Of a stretch of 64,000 nucleotides of DNA, positions 1 through 9,439 are shown piece by piece (position 1 is the first letter of the stretch; every line of letters starts with the position of its first letter). The notes beneath the pieces are model-generated. The model searched no databases and was not told the origin of the DNA. It saw nothing but the letters and a program-made list of their open reading frames with translations. The stretch comes from JAHECQ01 sp963775125. GTDB lineage: Bacteria > Actinomycetota > Acidimicrobiia > Acidimicrobiales > SZUA-35. Both the position numbers and the translations under genes were made by a program. Where the stretch lies: positions 372,001-436,000 of the forward strand of contig CAVZHQ010000002.1 in NCBI GenBank assembly GCA_963775125.1, read 5' to 3'.

Positions 1-500
1 GGTGCGGACCATCGTTTGGCCAACACGATCGTCTGGTGGAAGGCGTCGGCCGACATCTTGTGGGCAAACAGGGACATCTCCGGTTCGGGGATGGCGAAGC
101 CCAGCTCGAGTTCGTTGGCGCACAGGAAGCCCCGATCGGCACGCATCACCCGAACGTCGTGGGCCATGGCAATCATGAGTCCCGCACCGAATGCATGGCC
201 ACCGACTGCGCAGACCGTCGGCAGGGGCAGGGTGATGAGTCGGGCGAAGAGCCCCATCGCCTCGGCCGCGAACACCCGGCGTTCGCCGCCCACCGCCTCG
301 CCCTCGCTCGGGCCGGTGATCCATGCCAAGTCGAGCCCGTTGGAGAAGAACTTGGGATTCGTCGACGCGGTCACCAAGGTCGTGGGCCCTGGGGTCGCCT
401 CGACCTCGTCGAGCGCAGCATCGAAGGCCCGGGTGAATGTGGTGTTCCACCGGTTCTCCCCAGCGTCCATCGTCAAGACGCAGACCGTCCCGCTGTCCAA
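1..500 (-). CDS. Enoyl-CoA hydratase/isomerase family protein, 3' end cut by window edge
   Basis: Crotonase-fold enzyme acting on enoyl-CoA thioesters, probably in fatty-acid oxidation. Reading down from 500, the frame gives TVCVLTMD, then FFSNGLDLAW, where the first oxyanion-hole segment lies, then AVGGHAFGAGLMIAMAHD, the second oxyanion-hole segment (GGxxxGAG), and FAIPEPEMSL. This pattern resembles Delta3,Delta2-enoyl-CoA isomerases more than classical hydratases, but the catalytic acid cannot be assigned. The frame is open from 539. TTG at 500 keeps the usual N-terminal beta strand, while ATG at 470 would start inside it, so the start is uncertain. The C-terminal part lies outside the window. 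Confidence 0.8.
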   Translation of the reverse strand, partial: MDSGTVCVLTMDAGENRWNTTFTRAFDAALDEVEATPGPTTLVTASTNPKFFSNGLDLAWITGPSEGEAVGGERRVFAAEAMGLFARLITLPLPTVCAVGGHAFGAGLMIAMAHDVRVMRADRGFLCANELELGFAIPEPEMSLFAHKMSADAFHQTIVLAKRWSA

Positions 501-649
501 CGTGTGGCGAGTGACGGTGATCGGCCCGGAGCGTCGGGACTAGAGGCGTCGTCAGGGATGGAACGGGTTTCGGACATCTCCGAACCCTAGGCGTTCGGCC
601 GCCCTGGGGTCACTCCATCATCTGGTCGAGGCACGTCGAATCGAATGGG

Positions 650-3313
650 CCGCCGTCTGCAAACGGACCAACGCCTACGACGTTGCCCGCGCAACGCAAG
701 CATCGACGCTCGAGCTAATCGCCAAAGTCGGCAAGGATCTGCTGCAGCATCAGAGGAAGCGCGTCGCGAGGCACCGCCGCTCCCTCGTGGACGGGCAGCC
801 GCTGATTCTGCACGACGTGGAGTTGGTCGAGGGTGAGGTCCGCGCCGGGTATGCGGCCACGTCCGAGCCAGCTGGCAGCCATGGTCCGGCGACGTCCAGT
901 TTCGGCGAACTTCCGCGTCGATAGAGCACCCAGCGAGACGCCAGCAGCAGAGATACGACGAGCCAATCGCGTCGATGAGAGAGTGGCTCAACGCGGCCTC
1001 GTAGGCGGCACGCACGTCGGTCCCGAGAGATTCGGCGTGAATGGCGACCGCTGCAGCCGAGGCTCCGGATGAAATCGAGGTTGGCGGCCTCTGCCGAATC
1101 GAGTGCTCGGCGGAGCAGTGCTGCCGCTTCCTCGCACGGTGCTGATCGATCAATGCATCAGCGAGTGGATAGGCGACGTAGGCGGTGTACGCAGGATGTC
1201 GATCCGGGTGATCAGCTCGAAGGCCTCCGAAGCGATAGCGAGAGATTCGGCGGGCTGCTCGAGCGAAGCGCCATTGCCAAATGGGCCCGGTGGAGGCCGC
1301 GTTGGACCGTGTCGGTCGTGAGATCAACGATGTCGATCGCCTCTCGATGCACCTCGATGGCCTCCTGGCGGCGACCTCGCAGCAGCAAAAACGATCCCAG
1401 GGTGCCAACACGTGGTGCCAATGCGGATCGGGCTGCGTGTCGAGCTGCTGGCGGGCCTGCTCACCGAGCGAGATGGCGCGGTCAAGATCCTGACCCACTC
1501 CGCTGAAGAAGACGGCGACGGCATAAGCACACGCACGGATCGGCGACTGACTGAATGGCCCTTTCGCCCAGCTCAGCACCTCGTGACGCAGCGACATCCA
1601 ACTCCACGAATACAGGCCGGCGAACATCGGCGAACGTTGTCCGCCTCATCATTTTCAATGCAAAGTCGACGGCGACACGCAGGCTGTCGAACTCGAGGTC
1701 AAACCATCGTTGACCGGTGAAGAAGCCGCTCCTCGGAACTGCTGGTCGGCCGCCTCCACGCCTCGAGGAAGAAGGCTGCATGTCGTCGACGGGAGGCATC
1801 GATCTCACCTCGCTCCCGAGCCGCACCTCAGCGAATTCGCGGCAGCGTTTCAAGGAGCCGAAACCTGGTGCGACCATCGATGGGGGAAGACGTCACCATG
1901 GAACGCTCGACCAATGAACCCAGAAGATCAACGACATCGTCCATCTCGAGCGGGGCACAACCTGCGACCTGCTCAGCCGCGAGTCGAACGATCGCGAAAC
2001 ACATGAGCCGATCGAACAGCAACTGCTCACCAGGGGAAAGCAGCTGGTAGGACCACTGCACGCGGCACTGAGGGTCTGATGTCGATCGACGTCCGCTCCC
2101 CCCACGGAGCAGCCGGAAGCGATCGTCCAGACGCTCGAGCAACTCAGCTGGCTGCATCAGCCTGGTTCGAGCGGCGGCGATCTCGATCGCCAACGGGATG
2201 CCGTCCAAACGTTCGCAGAGCGCAGCAATTGTCACTTCGTGCGGCAAAGTCTCATCGAGCGCCGGCGATCAGGAACAGTGTTACGGATCCGCGGTCGCTA
2301 TCGGCGCAACAACTCGCACGATCTCGCCGGCGACACGAAGTGGCTCCCTACTCGTGGCAAGCACTGTTGCTGCCGATTTGTGCTGTCTCATGGCGTTGAG
2401 CAGTTCTCGGATCGAGCCCAATACATGCTCGCAATTGTCGAGCACGACGAACGCCGACCGATCCGAGAGCGCATCAACGACGCTGTCGATCGAACTGCCA
2501 CCGCCCTGTTTCTGCACCCCCAGAACTTCCAGCAGAGCGTGCCTACCGCTGCGGTCACCTGGGAGGAAAGGTCGACGAAGAACACTCCTTCCGGGAACTC
2601 GGGGCTCGCATGACTGCGATCTCCAACGCCAGCCGTGTCTTCCCGACACCGCCGGGACCGGTCAGCGTCACCAGCGTCTGGTCTTGGACCAGCTCAACAA
2701 TGCGCTTCGATCCTACCTGCTCGCCCCACGGAATCGTTGACACTTGTGACAACGACCTAGCGCAAGCGGGCTGGACGTGAATGGCCGCGAGACGAGCCCT
2801 GGTGATTCAAGGACCACGAGGTCGATCGGTTCTGAGACTCCCCGCAGTTCGTAACTGCCAGCCTCCGGAAAACACGACGCCGTCGACCTTGCCCGCCAAC
2901 TTCGCGACGAGGTCGGAAATCACGATCTGACCACCGTCCGCGTAACCCATGATGCGGGCCGCAGCGTTGACTGCGGGGCCGAAGTAGTCGTTGCGCCGTT
3001 GTCTGCAGCTCCCGCATGCAAGCCGATGCGAACCTGAAGCTGGCGGGCAAGCGGCCAGTCCTGGGCACCGACGGCCAGTTGGAGCGCCACCGCCGCCCGG
3101 ACTGCGTCATCGGCCCGGGCGAACGACGATTCCAAACCCGTCGCCCCCACCGCTGAACACGTAGCCGCGCCACGCAGTCACGACCCGATCAACCAGCTCG
3201 TCATGGGCGACCAGCGCCAACGCCATGGCCGCTGGCTCGTTGTCCCACAATCGGGTCGAACCAACGATGTCGGTGAACATGAACGTCACTGTTCCCGACG
3301 GCTGCACCCCCAC
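650..3313 (-). pseudogene. Decayed adenylate/guanylate cyclase - NB-ARC ATPase - TPR regulator
   Basis: Remnant of a large regulator of the actinobacterial class III cyclase/AfsR-like ATPase type. From a GTG at 3313 the start is typical (GTVTFMFTDIVGSTRLW, with the first metal-binding Asp), followed by FSGGGDGFGIV. The cyclase domain then continues in another frame (VRIGLHAG near 3010). The P-loop (LTGPGGVGKTRLALE, near 2650), FVVLDNCEHVLGSIREL (near 2440) and ERLDGIPLAIEIAAARTRL (near 2200) lie in different frames again. Below about 1830 only TPR-like scraps remain, such as RGRRQEAIEVHREAI. At least six shifts and internal stops occur in 2.7 kb, far more than in any other gene here, so I regard it as dead. 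The downstream boundary near 650 is a guess. Confidence 0.75.
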
Positions 3314-3367
3314 ACCGGAGAGTATGCCTCACCGCCTGCTGCACCGACGAGATCCCCGAACGACCGG

Positions 3368-3814
3368 TTAGACATCGCAACGGACCCCGGGACGGCGCTC
3401 GGCCACGTGCCACAGCACTCCTGCGGGGTCGACGACGTAGGCAATGCGGAGGCCCCAGGTCTGTAGCGCTGGGGGCTTGGGTGGCGGAACGCCGAAAGAG
3501 CCGGGGAGGTCGAGCACCTCGACGTGGTCGAACCAAGCGTCGAGGTCGTCGACCATGAGCTGCATCATGCAGTTCGCGGCCCACGCTTCGTCGAAGTGCC
3601 GCTGGAGGATGAACCCACCTGAACCGGCGGTGAAGATGGTGACCTCGTCGCCCTCGAGTACCGCCTCGAATCCCAGCGCCAGGTAGAAACGCTTCGAGAG
3701 TTCGAAGTCCCGCGTCGGCAAGAACGGCCGGGCGAGTTCGGTTCCGCTCGGGACCTTCCGTCGCTCGTCCGCCTGCATTCCTTTCGTACCCGGGTCATGC
3801 ATGAGAATGGTCAC
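3368..3814 (-). CDS. VOC (glyoxalase/bleomycin resistance) family protein
   Basis: A 148-residue one-domain protein of the vicinal-oxygen-chelate superfamily. The fold shows in ARPFLPTRDFELSKRFYLAL at the first beta-alpha unit, FILQRHFDEAWAANCMMQLMV in the middle and RIAYVVDPAGVLWHVAE at the end. Such proteins bind or modify small molecules, and the substrate cannot be read from the sequence. The first ATG gives a 12-residue leader; an internal ATG at 3778 (MQADERR) is equally plausible, with no clear ribosome site at either. The gene starts ten bases after the amidohydrolase stop on the same strand, so the two may be cotranscribed. Confidence 0.8.
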   Translation of the reverse strand: MTILMHDPGTKGMQADERRKVPSGTELARPFLPTRDFELSKRFYLALGFEAVLEGDEVTIFTAGSGGFILQRHFDEAWAANCMMQLMVDDLDAWFDHVEVLDLPGSFGVPPPKPPALQTWGLRIAYVVDPAGVLWHVAERRPGVRCDV

Positions 3815-3823
3815 ATCATGTGG

Positions 3824-4669
3824 TCAGCCGGCGCGACCGGTCGGCGTCCAGCCGAACACTCGGCTCGCCGAGCCCGCCATCAACTGCTCTCGGTCGCTCT
3901 CGCTCAGGCGGTTCGTCGCCGCGAACGCATCAACGGCGTCGCTGTAGGTAACCAGCTCGACGGCCCGCGTCCAGTCGGTTCCCCAAAGGCATCGATCGAG
4001 TCCGAACGAGTCGAACACTCGCTCCAGGTGCGGCCACAGGTCGTCGAACGGGAATGGCTCATGCGACAGCGTGGCCGCTCCGGTCACCTTGATGGCGGCG
4101 TTCGGGTACGCGCTCAGAGCCAGTACCGCCGGTAGTCCGGCGAAGGGGTCTGGTGGCACGGGCGGCTCGAACGGCTGCGCCAGGCCGAGGTGGTCCAGCA
4201 CGAACTGCGTGTCGGGATGCCGACGCACGATCGCTTCGAAGCGGTCGAGCTGTCCCCACGCCAACACGCAAACAGGAAGCCCGCAGGCCGACGCCGCCCG
4301 GCAGATGGCGTCGATGCCCACGTCCTCCTCGGAGGATCGTTGACGACCAGCCAGCATCATCCTCGCGGCCACGACGCCCGGTTGCGTCGCCCATTCGGCA
4401 ACCTCGTCGCCAACGCGCTCGCCGAGAAGGTCGAACGGCTTGCTCAACGCAATCCGGTCCGGGTGGGCTCGCTGGATCTCGATCACATAGCTGGCGTCGA
4501 ACCGATACAGCGTCCACGGGGACACCAGCACCGCTCCATCGACGCCGACGGCGTCCATTGCGGCGATCAACTGATCCCCGGTGACCTCGTCCGGCCCGTG
4601 CAGAAAGCCGACCCAGGGACGACCCGGATGATTTCGCTCATAAGCGTGCACTTGTGCGTCGATCCTCAT
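3824..4669 (-). CDS. Amidohydrolase family 2 (TIM-barrel) protein
   Basis: A 281-residue metal-dependent-hydrolase-type protein (amidohydrolase_2 family), which includes decarboxylases, lactonases and related C-C or C-O hydrolases. The N terminus MRIDAQVHAYE holds the first strand motif with Gln where most relatives have the first His of HxH, so only H8 of that pair is present. FVLDHLGLAQP supplies a core His, and CLWGTDWTR near the C terminus carries the conserved catalytic Asp. Length is normal for the family. It precedes the VOC gene by ten bases. The Gln change occurs in some lactonase-like members; the exact reaction is unknown. Confidence 0.8.
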   Translation of the reverse strand: MRIDAQVHAYERNHPGRPWVGFLHGPDEVTGDQLIAAMDAVGVDGAVLVSPWTLYRFDASYVIEIQRAHPDRIALSKPFDLLGERVGDEVAEWATQPGVVAARMMLAGRQRSSEEDVGIDAICRAASACGLPVCVLAWGQLDRFEAIVRRHPDTQFVLDHLGLAQPFEPPVPPDPFAGLPAVLALSAYPNAAIKVTGAATLSHEPFPFDDLWPHLERVFDSFGLDRCLWGTDWTRAVELVTYSDAVDAFAATNRLSESDREQLMAGSASRVFGWTPTGRAG

Positions 4670-4681
4670 CGGCTCATCTTG

Positions 4682-6078
4682 TCAGGCGCGCTGCATCGTA
4701 CGCATCGGGAGTACCAAGGCGGAGGTGAGCAGGCCGCCCAGGACGATGATCAACCACACGTCATCGAACGCCGCCAGGGCGCTCTCGGCCGAGGTTCTGC
4801 TCACGAACGCGATGGCCAACGCAACGCCGAAGGTGCCACCGAACTGTCGGCCGGCCTGCAGCGCGGCTCCCCCGACTCCCGGCGGTTCTCCGGTAGAGCC
4901 TGCGCCACCGCACTCGAGAGCTGGGGGAACAGGCACGCCACCCCGACCCCACTCAACACCATCGACGGGAAGTAGTCCCACAGATAGTTGGACTCGGGCG
5001 TCAGGAAGGCCAGGCGGAGCACACCGCTGCCGGCGTAGAGCACGCCGCCGGCCAGCATGATCGGCCGCTGCCCGATTCGCCCCGCCAACCGTCCGATGAA
5101 GGGGGTCACCAGGCCCACCATCATCGGGCCAGGTGCGACGCCGAAACCGGCCTTCAGGATCGACCAACCCCATACCTGCGTCAGGAACAGGATCGACCCG
5201 AGGAAGAGTGCCGAGAACGCCGTCCCGAACACCAACATCGCCAGATTGCCCCATGCGAAGTTCCTGATCCGGAACAGTTCGAGGTTGAGCGCCGGAGCGC
5301 TGCTGTGCCGCTGGTGGGCGACGAACGCCACCAACACCACGAGGCCTGCGGCAAGGGCGCCGAGTGTACGGAAGCTGGCCCAGCCGCTTTCTTCGGACCC
5401 GATGACACCGAAGGACAGCAGCCCTGCGGCCACTGCGATCAGCACGACGCCGACGAGCGACGGCACCTGCGTCTCGGGATCGGACGACTCGGCAAGGTTC
5501 CGACGGCCGGCAAGAACCGTGTAGAGGCCCACCGGAAGGTTGATGTAGAACGCCCATCGCCATCCGAGCGATTCGACGATGGCCGCACCGAGCGTTGGGC
5601 CCAGCGCTCCCGCCACTGCTCCTGCGACTCCCCAGATGGCGACCGCCCGGGGAAGTTGATCACGGGTGAATGCATGCATCACCAGAGCCAGCGACGCCGG
5701 AATCAGCGCGGCCGCGCCAACGGCTTGCACGATCCGGAAGAGGATCAGGATCTCGGCGGTCGGTGCCAGGCCACAGGCCATGGACGCAACGGTGAACGCC
5801 GTTGAGCCGGCGAGAAACGCTCTGCGGTGCCCGAACCGGTCCGCCAATTTGCCGGCCGGAATGAGTAGGGCGGCGAACACGATGGTGTAGGCGTTCAACA
5901 CCCACGACAACTGGGAAGCACTGGTGTCGGAGAACGTCGCCGAGATGTCCGGGAACGCGACGAAGAGAATGGTCGTGTCGAGAAACGTGGCCAGCGTCGC
6001 CAGAGATGCGATGACCAGCGTCCGGCGAGCGTGTCTGCTCTGAGGGTTCGTCACGGGAGGCTCGCTGAGTTGTTTCAT
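4682..6078 (-). CDS. MFS drug-type efflux transporter (DHA2-like), one frameshift
   Basis: Major facilitator of the drug:proton antiporter kind with about 14 hydrophobic segments. Motif A (GKLADRFGHRRAF) and motif C (GAVAGALGPTLGAAI) are present, and the N-terminal FLDTTILFVAFPDI is typical of DHA2. The frame opened upstream fails at about 4873, and the last 60 residues (LQAGRQFGGTFGVALAIAF onward) resume in the next frame. The switch coincides with a run of five C at 4869-4873; one more base there would restore the reading frame, so a sequencing slip is likely. Start chosen at ATG 6078 (MKQLSEPP); the frame is open to 6123. It is divergent from the HxlR regulator, its probable controller. 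Confidence 0.82.
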
Positions 6079-6145
6079 GCAACGCACAATACTCGATGAG
6101 TTCGATGATGCAACTCTGACCACCGGAGTCCGGTAAGGTCACTCC

Positions 6146-6628
6146 ATGCGGAAAGCGTCGTTCGCCGAGATGAACTGCTCGGTAGCACAGGCACTCGAGA
6201 TCGTCGGCGAGTGGTGGACCTTACTGATTCTTCGCGATTCCTTTTTCGGAGTCCGGCGCTTCGACGACTTCGTCGACCGGCTCGGCATCTCCCGCAACGT
6301 GCTCACCAGTCGGCTCGACACCCTGGTCGATGCCGGCATCCTGGTACGTCGACCCTACGACGAAGGGCGTGGCCGCTACGACTATCTCCTCACGGACAAG
6401 GGTCGAGCTCTGTGGCCGGTCATGACGGCGCTGCGCCAATGGGGCGACGAATGGATCGCGGGAGAAGGGAACGAACCGCTCGTCGTCGAACATCGCGGTT
6501 GCGGCCAGATCTCCAACGGCGTCTTCGTGTGCGAACACTGCGGCGACCCACTCGATGCCCGCTCGGTACGCGCCTTGCCCGGCCCGGGCGCCAAGCCAGG
6601 CCAGACCCCCCTCGTCGCCGACAACTGA
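6146..6628 (+). CDS. HxlR-family transcriptional regulator with Cys-rich tail
   Basis: A 160-residue winged-helix regulator. The HxlR signature is clear: C11 followed by SVAQALEIVGEWWTLLILRD, then FDDFVDRLGISRNVLTSRL as the recognition region and GRYDYLLTDKG in the wing. After residue 115 comes a tail with C119, C129 and C132 (GCG...CEHCG), the layout of a small zinc-ribbon-like extension found in some HxlR relatives; metal or redox sensing is inference. It lies divergently from the MFS exporter with 67 bases between the chosen starts, a common arrangement in which the regulator controls the pump. AAGG at about 6134 could serve as ribosome site. Confidence 0.88.
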   Translation: MRKASFAEMNCSVAQALEIVGEWWTLLILRDSFFGVRRFDDFVDRLGISRNVLTSRLDTLVDAGILVRRPYDEGRGRYDYLLTDKGRALWPVMTALRQWGDEWIAGEGNEPLVVEHRGCGQISNGVFVCEHCGDPLDARSVRALPGPGAKPGQTPLVADN

Positions 6629-6682
6629 GGCGCACGAGTCCGTTGGCAACGTTCCACTCTCAGACGCCCGGGTCGTGAGGAA

Positions 6683-6709
6683 GGGGCCGGACCTTCGAGG
6701 TCCGACCCC
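6683..6709. terminator. Bidirectional hairpin between convergent genes
   Basis: Twelve-base arms (GGGGCCGGACCT and AGGTCCGACCCC) around a TCG loop pair with a single mismatch. It sits between the stop of the HxlR gene and the stop of the convergent propeller gene, so it can serve both strands. There is no long T tract, as is usual in very GC-rich genomes. Confidence 0.75.
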
Positions 6710-6741
6710 TCCCGCTTGCGCTCTTCGGTGAAGGGGAGAGC

Positions 6742-9057
6742 TCAACCGTCGAGCGCGGTCTCCCAGTAGCCAAGGCCCAGGAAGATGGTTTCGCCGGTGG
6801 CATCGTCGATGCCATCGTTGTCGGTGACGACGTACACCTGTCCGTCTGCGGCGATCGCGACGCCTTCGAGCTTCTCCGCGGTCCACACACTGTTTGCGGC
6901 CAGATCTGGCAGGACGTCACGAAGAAGCTTCCTGGGAACCGTCGTCAGGCCGTTCGGGTCGTCGTAGGCCCGGAACTCGGCCGTCGCGAGATCGAGGCCG
7001 AAGAGCGCCTTCAACTCGGCGTTGAAGCCCGTCGTCGGACCCCAACCCTTGTCCCGCTCGATCACCGCGAAGCTCCCGTCCGGCAACAAGGTCAACTCGG
7101 ACAGGCCGATCCAATCGCCGCGACCGACTGCCTCGAGTGGGTAGTGCACGAAACCCCACGTGCCGTCGGCAGCGTTGTAGCGGCCGATCTTGGTCTCGGC
7201 ACCGTCTTCGTCGCCCTCGGAGGGCCACGCCCGCTGGATCGCCACGTACACGGACTCGCTGCCAATCTCGCCGGTGACGGCGATGCCCTCGATGCCGTTG
7301 CCTCGACGCTGATCCACGAGACCCGCAGGGAGCACGATCTGTTGGAGGACCAGCCCGGAGACGGGATCGACCTTCAGCACCAGGTTCGGCCGGCTGTTGG
7401 CGTCGCCCTCGCTACCCAACCACCACGCCCCGTCCGGGCCGATGGCGATGCCCTCGAGATCCAAGGCGGCGGAGGCCCCGACGATCGCTGTGCGATCGAC
7501 GATCCTGGCCGGCGAGCTGCCTACGTCGATGGTGTAGACGAACCCCTTGGCGAGGAACGCGTCGCTCACTGCGTAGATCCTCGACGGATCGTCAGGGTCG
7601 CCGACCATTCCGGAAAGCGCCACCCACGGGATCGGGTTGCCCTCGACATCGTCGACCGATGAGATCATCGGGTAGGTACCTGCGCCTTTGGCGTAGGTGT
7701 AGATGTTGATCATCGTCGGGATGCCGACGTCGGCGACATCGGTCTCGGTCGACGCCACGAACAAGTCGCGGGTCGGAATGGCTTTGAGTCCTTCGGGGCC
7801 GATTCCGGTGGGGAGCAGCTGCACCGGTGTCGGAGTGCCGTCGTCCACGTTGTAGACGCCGACGACATTGGAGCGCTCCGAGGCGACGAACAGGAAGTCG
7901 GTGCCTCGGAAGGTGCCGGCCTCTACCGATTCGGGTTCCACGCCCTTGTTTTCCGAACGGCCCTCGTTGTAGTGGCCCGCCGACGCGAGCCAGTGTTCGA
8001 AGGACTCCGCCGATTCGTATTCAACACTCCCACCGATGTTGAAGACCGTGAATCCTCGTCCGCCGCCTTCGTTCCCGGCGCCGTCCTCGTAGTCGCCCTC
8101 GTTGGCGGTGACGAACGAGTCGCTGTCGATCCAGGCAACGCCATCCGGCTCCCGCCGTTTGCTGAGGTCACTGCTGAAGGTGATCAGATCATCTTCGACC
8201 GTGTCGACGTTCTGGAGGTCCACCGAGCCGGCGGAGAATTCCGACAACGTCGCGCCAGTGCGGAGGTCGATCACCGCCAGGTGGTTGTTCTCCTGGAAGC
8301 TCACCACGGCCAGATTGTCGTGGTTGATGTCCACGTACTCAGGCTCCAGATCATCGCCGGCGAAAGCGTTGGCGGCGACAGTGCTCAGGTCAGCGGCTCG
8401 CAGGCTCCATTTGCTGGGGTTGCCGCTGAAGTCGATGATCTGCAAGGCCCCGGTTGGAACTTGCGGGAGCAGGCCATCATCGAGTTCTTCGTCGCGCTGG
8501 TTCTCGATGACCAGTGCTCCGTAGCGCTGGTTGGGCGAGAGCGCCAGCGAATCAGGCTGGGCTGCGAGTTCGAACGTCCGCACGACGGTCCGGCTGTTCA
8601 GATCCACCACCACCAGCCGGCCGGAGGGGTTCACGAAGTTCCCGTCCGAGTCATCGACCGCAACCAGAACGTGCGAGCCCCGCACCACGAGACTCGTTGG
8701 CTCACCGCCCAGGCTGAGCACGCCACCGGCCTGCGGAGCTGCTGGATTCGCAATGTCGACGAACCCGATCTCACCCTTCGCCCCATCGGTGTAGACCAAC
8801 TGGCGGCCATCGGTGGTCACATCGACGATCTCGGCCACTGCCGAGCCGTTTCCCGCCATCACATCGAACGACGCAGTCACGGAGAAGGCTCGGTCATCGC
8901 CGCCCGTGCCCCCGGCATTCGAGGCACCGTCCACTGCCGTTGGCAGCCCGGCAACGACCAGAGCGACCGCAACAAGACCTCCCGTCCTGGCACGTGTCCG
9001 CCTACGGACGCTCCGCGCGGGTCTCATCGCCGTTCTCATCATCGCCATTCCTCTCAT
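6742..9057 (-). CDS. Secreted beta-propeller protein with phytase-esterase-like C-terminal domain
   Basis: A 771-residue exported protein. Residues 1-45 form a Sec-type signal with a long basic n-region (RSVRRRTRARTGG) and hydrophobic core (LVAVALVVAGLPTAVDGA). The first half is a blade-repeat domain of the choice-of-anchor I kind (GEPTSLVVRGSHVLVAVDD, LALSPNQRYGALVIENQRDE). The second half matches the esterase-like phytase domain (DLEGIAIGPDGAWWLGSE, GNGIEGIAVTG, WIGLSELTLLPDGSFAVIE, KLEGVAIAADGQVYVVTDND). Acidic loops with D and N runs suggest calcium binding. Probably extracellular; substrate unknown. It stands alone and ends at the shared hairpin at 6683-6709. Confidence 0.82.
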   Translation of the reverse strand: MRGMAMMRTAMRPARSVRRRTRARTGGLVAVALVVAGLPTAVDGASNAGGTGGDDRAFSVTASFDVMAGNGSAVAEIVDVTTDGRQLVYTDGAKGEIGFVDIANPAAPQAGGVLSLGGEPTSLVVRGSHVLVAVDDSDGNFVNPSGRLVVVDLNSRTVVRTFELAAQPDSLALSPNQRYGALVIENQRDEELDDGLLPQVPTGALQIIDFSGNPSKWSLRAADLSTVAANAFAGDDLEPEYVDINHDNLAVVSFQENNHLAVIDLRTGATLSEFSAGSVDLQNVDTVEDDLITFSSDLSKRREPDGVAWIDSDSFVTANEGDYEDGAGNEGGGRGFTVFNIGGSVEYESAESFEHWLASAGHYNEGRSENKGVEPESVEAGTFRGTDFLFVASERSNVVGVYNVDDGTPTPVQLLPTGIGPEGLKAIPTRDLFVASTETDVADVGIPTMINIYTYAKGAGTYPMISSVDDVEGNPIPWVALSGMVGDPDDPSRIYAVSDAFLAKGFVYTIDVGSSPARIVDRTAIVGASAALDLEGIAIGPDGAWWLGSEGDANSRPNLVLKVDPVSGLVLQQIVLPAGLVDQRRGNGIEGIAVTGEIGSESVYVAIQRAWPSEGDEDGAETKIGRYNAADGTWGFVHYPLEAVGRGDWIGLSELTLLPDGSFAVIERDKGWGPTTGFNAELKALFGLDLATAEFRAYDDPNGLTTVPRKLLRDVLPDLAANSVWTAEKLEGVAIAADGQVYVVTDNDGIDDATGETIFLGLGYWETALDG

Positions 9058-9439
9058 CGTCGGACAATCGACACCGAGTCAAGCGCTGCACAACGACCCC
9101 AGACCGTCCGCCGGTTCAACGACAGGTGAACGTTGGCCGAACGTTCGATCGGAAGCGGTTTGGATCCAGCACCGGGTTGCCGCCGGACGAAGTTTCGATG
9201 ATCAGTTGGTGAACATCGCTCGCACGAGCCCATCGGCTGGTAGCTGTGAGGAGGCCATGAGCCAACCGAACCCATCAGAGGCCAAGGGAACCGACCACTG
9301 CCTCGACTACCCCGAACTGGTCCCGCGCGGTGGGCTCACCGGACTCGCTCATCGTGGGACCGCCGCAACTTGTCGAGGCAGACGCTGGTGGGACAGATGC
9401 TGGTGGGACGGTGCCGATTTCGAGGTCTTGCCAGTCGTG
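9058..9439. other. Intergenic region with a possible small ORF
   Basis: This 382-base stretch between the propeller gene and the CorA gene holds no gene I can name. An ATG at 9257 has a good ribosome site (GAGGAGG ending 6 bases upstream) and opens a frame (MSQPNPSEAKGTDHCLDYPE) that runs in phase into the CorA start at 9440. If one base were miscalled inside it, the frame would end at a TGA overlapping the CorA ATG, as in a translationally coupled small gene. The motif GCTGGTGGGAC occurs twice near 9385-9410. Confidence 0.35.

Noticed and set aside
7972..9129. 385-residue open frame on the plus strand
   Set aside because: It is antisense to the secreted propeller protein, which has a clear signal peptide and blade repeats on the minus strand.
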